A stretch of DNA of 64,000 nucleotides. Origin: Hypericibacter terrae. Its GTDB lineage: Bacteria > Pseudomonadota > Alphaproteobacteria > Dongiales > Dongiaceae. Below the pieces are notes generated by a model. That model did no database searches, was not told where the DNA came from, and saw nothing but the letters and a program-made list of their open reading frames with translations. Position 1 is the stretch's first letter. Each line of letters opens with the position of its first letter. Location of the stretch: the NCBI RefSeq assembly GCF_008728855.1, contig NZ_CP042906.1, positions 2,356,001 to 2,420,000 of the forward strand, in the 5' to 3' direction. A program made the translations under genes and the position numbers. Positions 61,703-64,000 of this stretch are shown piece by piece.

Positions 61703-62338
61703 ATGACCAGCCGGCCGCCATCGCTTCTCGACATCGTCAAGGCTCCCCAGACCGCAAGCCCGCTCGCCACCTCGGCCCTGCTTCTGATCGACGCGCAGGA
61801 GGAATATCGCCGCGGGCGGTTGAAGCTCGACGGCATCGAGCCGGCGATCGCCGAGGCGGCGCGATTGCTCGCGCTGGCGCGGCGCGCCGGACTGCCGGTA
61901 TTCCACATCGTGCAGCATGCTGGCGCGGGGTCGCCGATCTTCGATCCGCGAGGTCCGATGATCGAGATCTTCGAGGAACTGCGGCCAGGGTCGGGGGAAC
62001 GGGTCGTGGTGAAATCGCTGCCGAACGCCTTCGCCAAGACCGATCTTCATGAACTGATCACGGCCACGGGCCGGCGCGAACTCATCATCGCGGGCTTCAT
62101 GACCCATATGTGCGTCAGCGCCACCGCGAGAGCCGCGACGGATCTCGGCTATCGCAACACCATTGTGGCTCATGCGACCGCGACCCGGGACCTGCCGGAT
62201 CCGCTGGGCGGGGTCATCGCCGCCGGGACCGTGAAGCGGGCGGCGCTGGCGATGCTCGCCGACCGGTTCGCGATCGTCGTGCCCGATTGTGACGCCTTGC
62301 AGGCGGCGCAACCGTCACCGGTATCGGCTGCGGTTTAA
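61703..62338 (+). CDS. isochorismatase-family cysteine hydrolase
   Basis: The 211-residue protein has the catalytic triad of the family: Asp in LLLIDAQEEYRRG, Lys in RVVVKSLPNAFAKTDL and Cys in IIAGFMTHMCVSATARAA. It is preceded by AGGAGA at good spacing, so ATG 61703 is the start. Family members cleave isochorismate, nicotinamide or N-carbamoyl amides; none can be assigned. It is divergent from the LysR gene that likely controls it. Confidence 0.9.
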   Translation: MTSRPPSLLDIVKAPQTASPLATSALLLIDAQEEYRRGRLKLDGIEPAIAEAARLLALARRAGLPVFHIVQHAGAGSPIFDPRGPMIEIFEELRPGSGERVVVKSLPNAFAKTDLHELITATGRRELIIAGFMTHMCVSATARAATDLGYRNTIVAHATATRDLPDPLGGVIAAGTVKRAALAMLADRFAIVVPDCDALQAAQPSPVSAAV

Positions 62339-62382
62339 GTCGGCGGAGATCGTTGGATCGCGGTCTGCCGGGACCCAGCGTT

Positions 62383-63792
62383 TCAGAGTTCTGCCGCGAT
62401 CTCGCGAATGACGTCCCAGGCGGCCATGACGTCGGCCCGGGTGGTGTTGGTCTGACCGACCTGGAAGCGGATCACGAAGCTGCCTTCATGCTGCGACTGG
62501 GTCAGGTAGATCCGGCCATCGTCGTTGATCCGTTCCACCAGCCTCGCATTGAGAGCGTCGAGATCGGCCGCCTCTCGCGGCGCATAGCGGAAGGAGAACA
62601 GCGAGAGCAGGGGCGCGCTGGTGAGCTCGAAGCTCTCATGCGCGTCGATCAGGGCCGCCAGTGCGCGCGCCCAGCTCACATGATCGCGGATCTTCGCCTG
62701 CAGGGCCGCCACGCCATAGCTGCGGATGACGAACCAGAGCTTGAGGGCGCGGAAGCGCCGCCCCAGCGGCACCGACCATTCCTGATAGTCGACCTGGCCT
62801 TCCTGGGCCAGGGTGCGCAGATAGGCGGGACGGATGCCGAGCGTGTCGGTGAGAGCCTTCGCGTCGCGCACGAAATGCGCCGAGCAGTCGAAATTGGTCA
62901 GCAGCCATTTATGCGGGTTGAAGACGAAGCTGTCGGCCCGCTCGGCGCCGAGCATCAGGTTGCGGAACTCGGGGCAGATCATGGCGCTGCCGGCCCAGGC
63001 GGCATCGACGTGGAGATAGAGCCCATGGCGCGCCGCGATGTCCGCGGCGGCGTCGATATCGTCGCAGGCGCCGACGCTGGTCCCGCCCAGGCAGGCGACG
63101 ATCGCGGCCGGAACCCGTCCCGCCATGCGGTCGGCCGCGATCGCGGCATCGAGCGCCGCCATATCCATGCCGTAGTGCGATCCTGCGACCGGGATCTTGA
63201 CGAGGTTGGCGTCGCCGATGCCGGCGATGCGGACCGCCTTGTCGATCGAGGAGTGGGTGTGGGTCGAGCCATAGACCCGCACCGGCGCATGGGCCGCGAG
63301 GCCTTCCTTGTTGCCGGCCCAGGCGAGCGCCTTCTCGCGCGCCGTGACCAGGGCGGCGAGCGTGGCGCCAGACGCGGAATCCTGGATCACGCCCCTGAAG
63401 CCGTCGGGCAGCCCGATCATCTGGCGCAGCCAATCCAGCATGCGCGTCTCGAGCTCGGTCGCCGCGGGCGAGGTCTGCCAGAGCATGCACTGCGCCGCCA
63501 TCGCCGCCGTCACATATTCGGCGACGATGGAGGGCGGGCTCGAATTGGCCGGGAAATAGGCGAAGAAACGCGGATGCTGCCAATGCGTCATGCCCGGCAG
63601 GATGATCCGGTCGAGGTCGGCGAAGATATCGTCCATGCTTTCGCCGGCGGCGGGCGGCGAGAGCGGCAGCTGTTTCAGCGTATCGCCGGGTTTGACCTGC
63701 GCGCGCACCGGCCGCTTCGCGACACTGCCGAGATAGTCGGCCGACCAGTCGGCGGCCTTGTGCGCCCAATGGCGGAAGGAATCGAGATTCAT
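62383..63792 (-). CDS. PLP-dependent decarboxylase (aromatic-L-amino-acid/tyrosine decarboxylase group)
   Basis: The 469-residue group II PLP decarboxylase has HPRFFAYFPANSSPPSIVAEYVTAA, a cofactor segment DSASGATLAALVTAREKAL, LYLHVDAAWAGSAMICPEFR with the pyridine-binding Asp, and the Schiff-base lysine in FNPHKWLLTNFDC. Family members act on tyrosine, DOPA, tryptophan or phenylalanine. The next gene on the same strand (63852 onward) encodes an amine-oxidising FAD enzyme, which could act in an amine pathway. The ATG at 63792 matches the family N-terminus MNLDSFRHWAHKAADW. Confidence 0.88.
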   Translation of the reverse strand: MNLDSFRHWAHKAADWSADYLGSVAKRPVRAQVKPGDTLKQLPLSPPAAGESMDDIFADLDRIILPGMTHWQHPRFFAYFPANSSPPSIVAEYVTAAMAAQCMLWQTSPAATELETRMLDWLRQMIGLPDGFRGVIQDSASGATLAALVTAREKALAWAGNKEGLAAHAPVRVYGSTHTHSSIDKAVRIAGIGDANLVKIPVAGSHYGMDMAALDAAIAADRMAGRVPAAIVACLGGTSVGACDDIDAAADIAARHGLYLHVDAAWAGSAMICPEFRNLMLGAERADSFVFNPHKWLLTNFDCSAHFVRDAKALTDTLGIRPAYLRTLAQEGQVDYQEWSVPLGRRFRALKLWFVIRSYGVAALQAKIRDHVSWARALAALIDAHESFELTSAPLLSLFSFRYAPREAADLDALNARLVERINDDGRIYLTQSQHEGSFVIRFQVGQTNTTRADVMAAWDVIREIAAEL

Positions 63793-63851
63793 GGCGGCGG
63801 GGTTCTCCGATGACGGGGTCGGTCTCGCCGAGGCCGGTCTCTGCGGGGAGG

Positions 63852-64000
63852 TTACACCACGTTCAGTTCGGCCAGCGGCTGGTTCCTGGCGACCCGCTCA
63901 TAGCCGAAGCGCGTCAGATCGATGCTCTTGAAGGCGCCATCGAGGATCATCTCGCCGAGGGCGCGGCCGATCGCGGGCGACTGCTGCAGCCCATGGCCGC
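63852..64000 (-). CDS. FAD-dependent amine oxidoreductase (DAO family), C-terminal end only
   Basis: Only the last 49 codons are in the window. The residues GHGLQQSPAIGRALGEMILDG, continuing to ARNQPLAELNVV, match the C-terminal FAD-contacting helix of DAO-fold enzymes such as sarcosine or glycine oxidase-like dehydrogenases. The gene lies 59 bp upstream of, and is read in the same direction as, the PLP decarboxylase gene, and may be in its transcript. Confidence 0.75.
   Translation of the reverse strand, partial: GHGLQQSPAIGRALGEMILDGAFKSIDLTRFGYERVARNQPLAELNVV

Overview
The window is a GC-rich bacterial chromosome segment with alphaproteobacterial, probably Rhodospirillales-like, character. 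This is inferred from the protein families, the heptose/lipid A genes, ExoD, the NitT/TauT-type transporter with a fused permease, and codon use; no rRNA or marker gene fixes the taxon. I see no tRNA, rRNA, CRISPR array, transposase or prophage.

Regions. (1) 1-3770: the 3' part of a bacterial microcompartment (BMC) operon, with a CoA-acylating aldehyde dehydrogenase (start outside the window), two tandem-domain shell trimers, a pentamer, a hexamer and an unassigned protein carrying a targeting-like helix. Gene order and sequence resemble the mycobacterial/rhodococcal RMM type. (2) 3801-22055: an AraC regulator, then a surface/signalling block. It holds two paralogous giant secreted proteins (FecR/retention-like N-terminus, cadherin-like and Calx-beta repeats, RTX-like C-terminus). 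Behind them on the same strand lies a CHASE2 adenylate cyclase whose catalytic domain is split by Sel1-like repeats. A second cyclase (with TPRs) is transcribed away from it. (3) 22102-24861: a FAD-linked 2-hydroxyacid dehydrogenase and small envelope proteins. (4) 24858-29302: a sulfate ABC importer operon and an Rrf2-family regulator whose two upstream regions share a 22-bp motif. (5) 29490-33260: a divergent PEP-carboxylase-like protein and a divergent SDR. (6) 33396-39016: a compact operon for ADP-heptose synthesis plus a glycosyltransferase and a lipid A acyltransferase, with three genes carrying changes in functional residues. (7) 39013-51841: accessory metabolism (aminotransferase, amidohydrolase, patatin, DUF2927, ThDP decarboxylase, AEC transporter, CocE hydrolase, two Asp/Glu-racemase-fold enzymes, nitronate monooxygenase), with a candidate sRNA at about 42190-42310. 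(8) 51852-56533: a NitT/TauT-type ABC transporter with an elaborate leader (two tiny ORFs, an anti-Shine-Dalgarno pairing and a strong hairpin), and a D-amino acid dehydrogenase. (9) 56735-64000: a glycosyltransferase, a tandemly duplicated pair of small cysteine-containing secreted proteins, an ACT-domain protein, ExoD, a LysR/isochorismatase pair, a PLP decarboxylase and the 3' end of a FAD amine oxidoreductase.

The strongest candidates for undescribed biology are four. First, a possible surface-sensing circuit in which retention-type adhesins sit next to a CHASE2 cyclase; both partner domains would face the periplasm. Second, the Sel1 insertion inside that cyclase domain. Third, the leader-peptide/anti-SD switch in front of the ABC permease. 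Fourth, the RMM-like microcompartment in a proteobacterial context. No type I secretion genes or LapD/LapG homologues lie in the window, so the first idea rests on domain logic and gene neighbourhood only.
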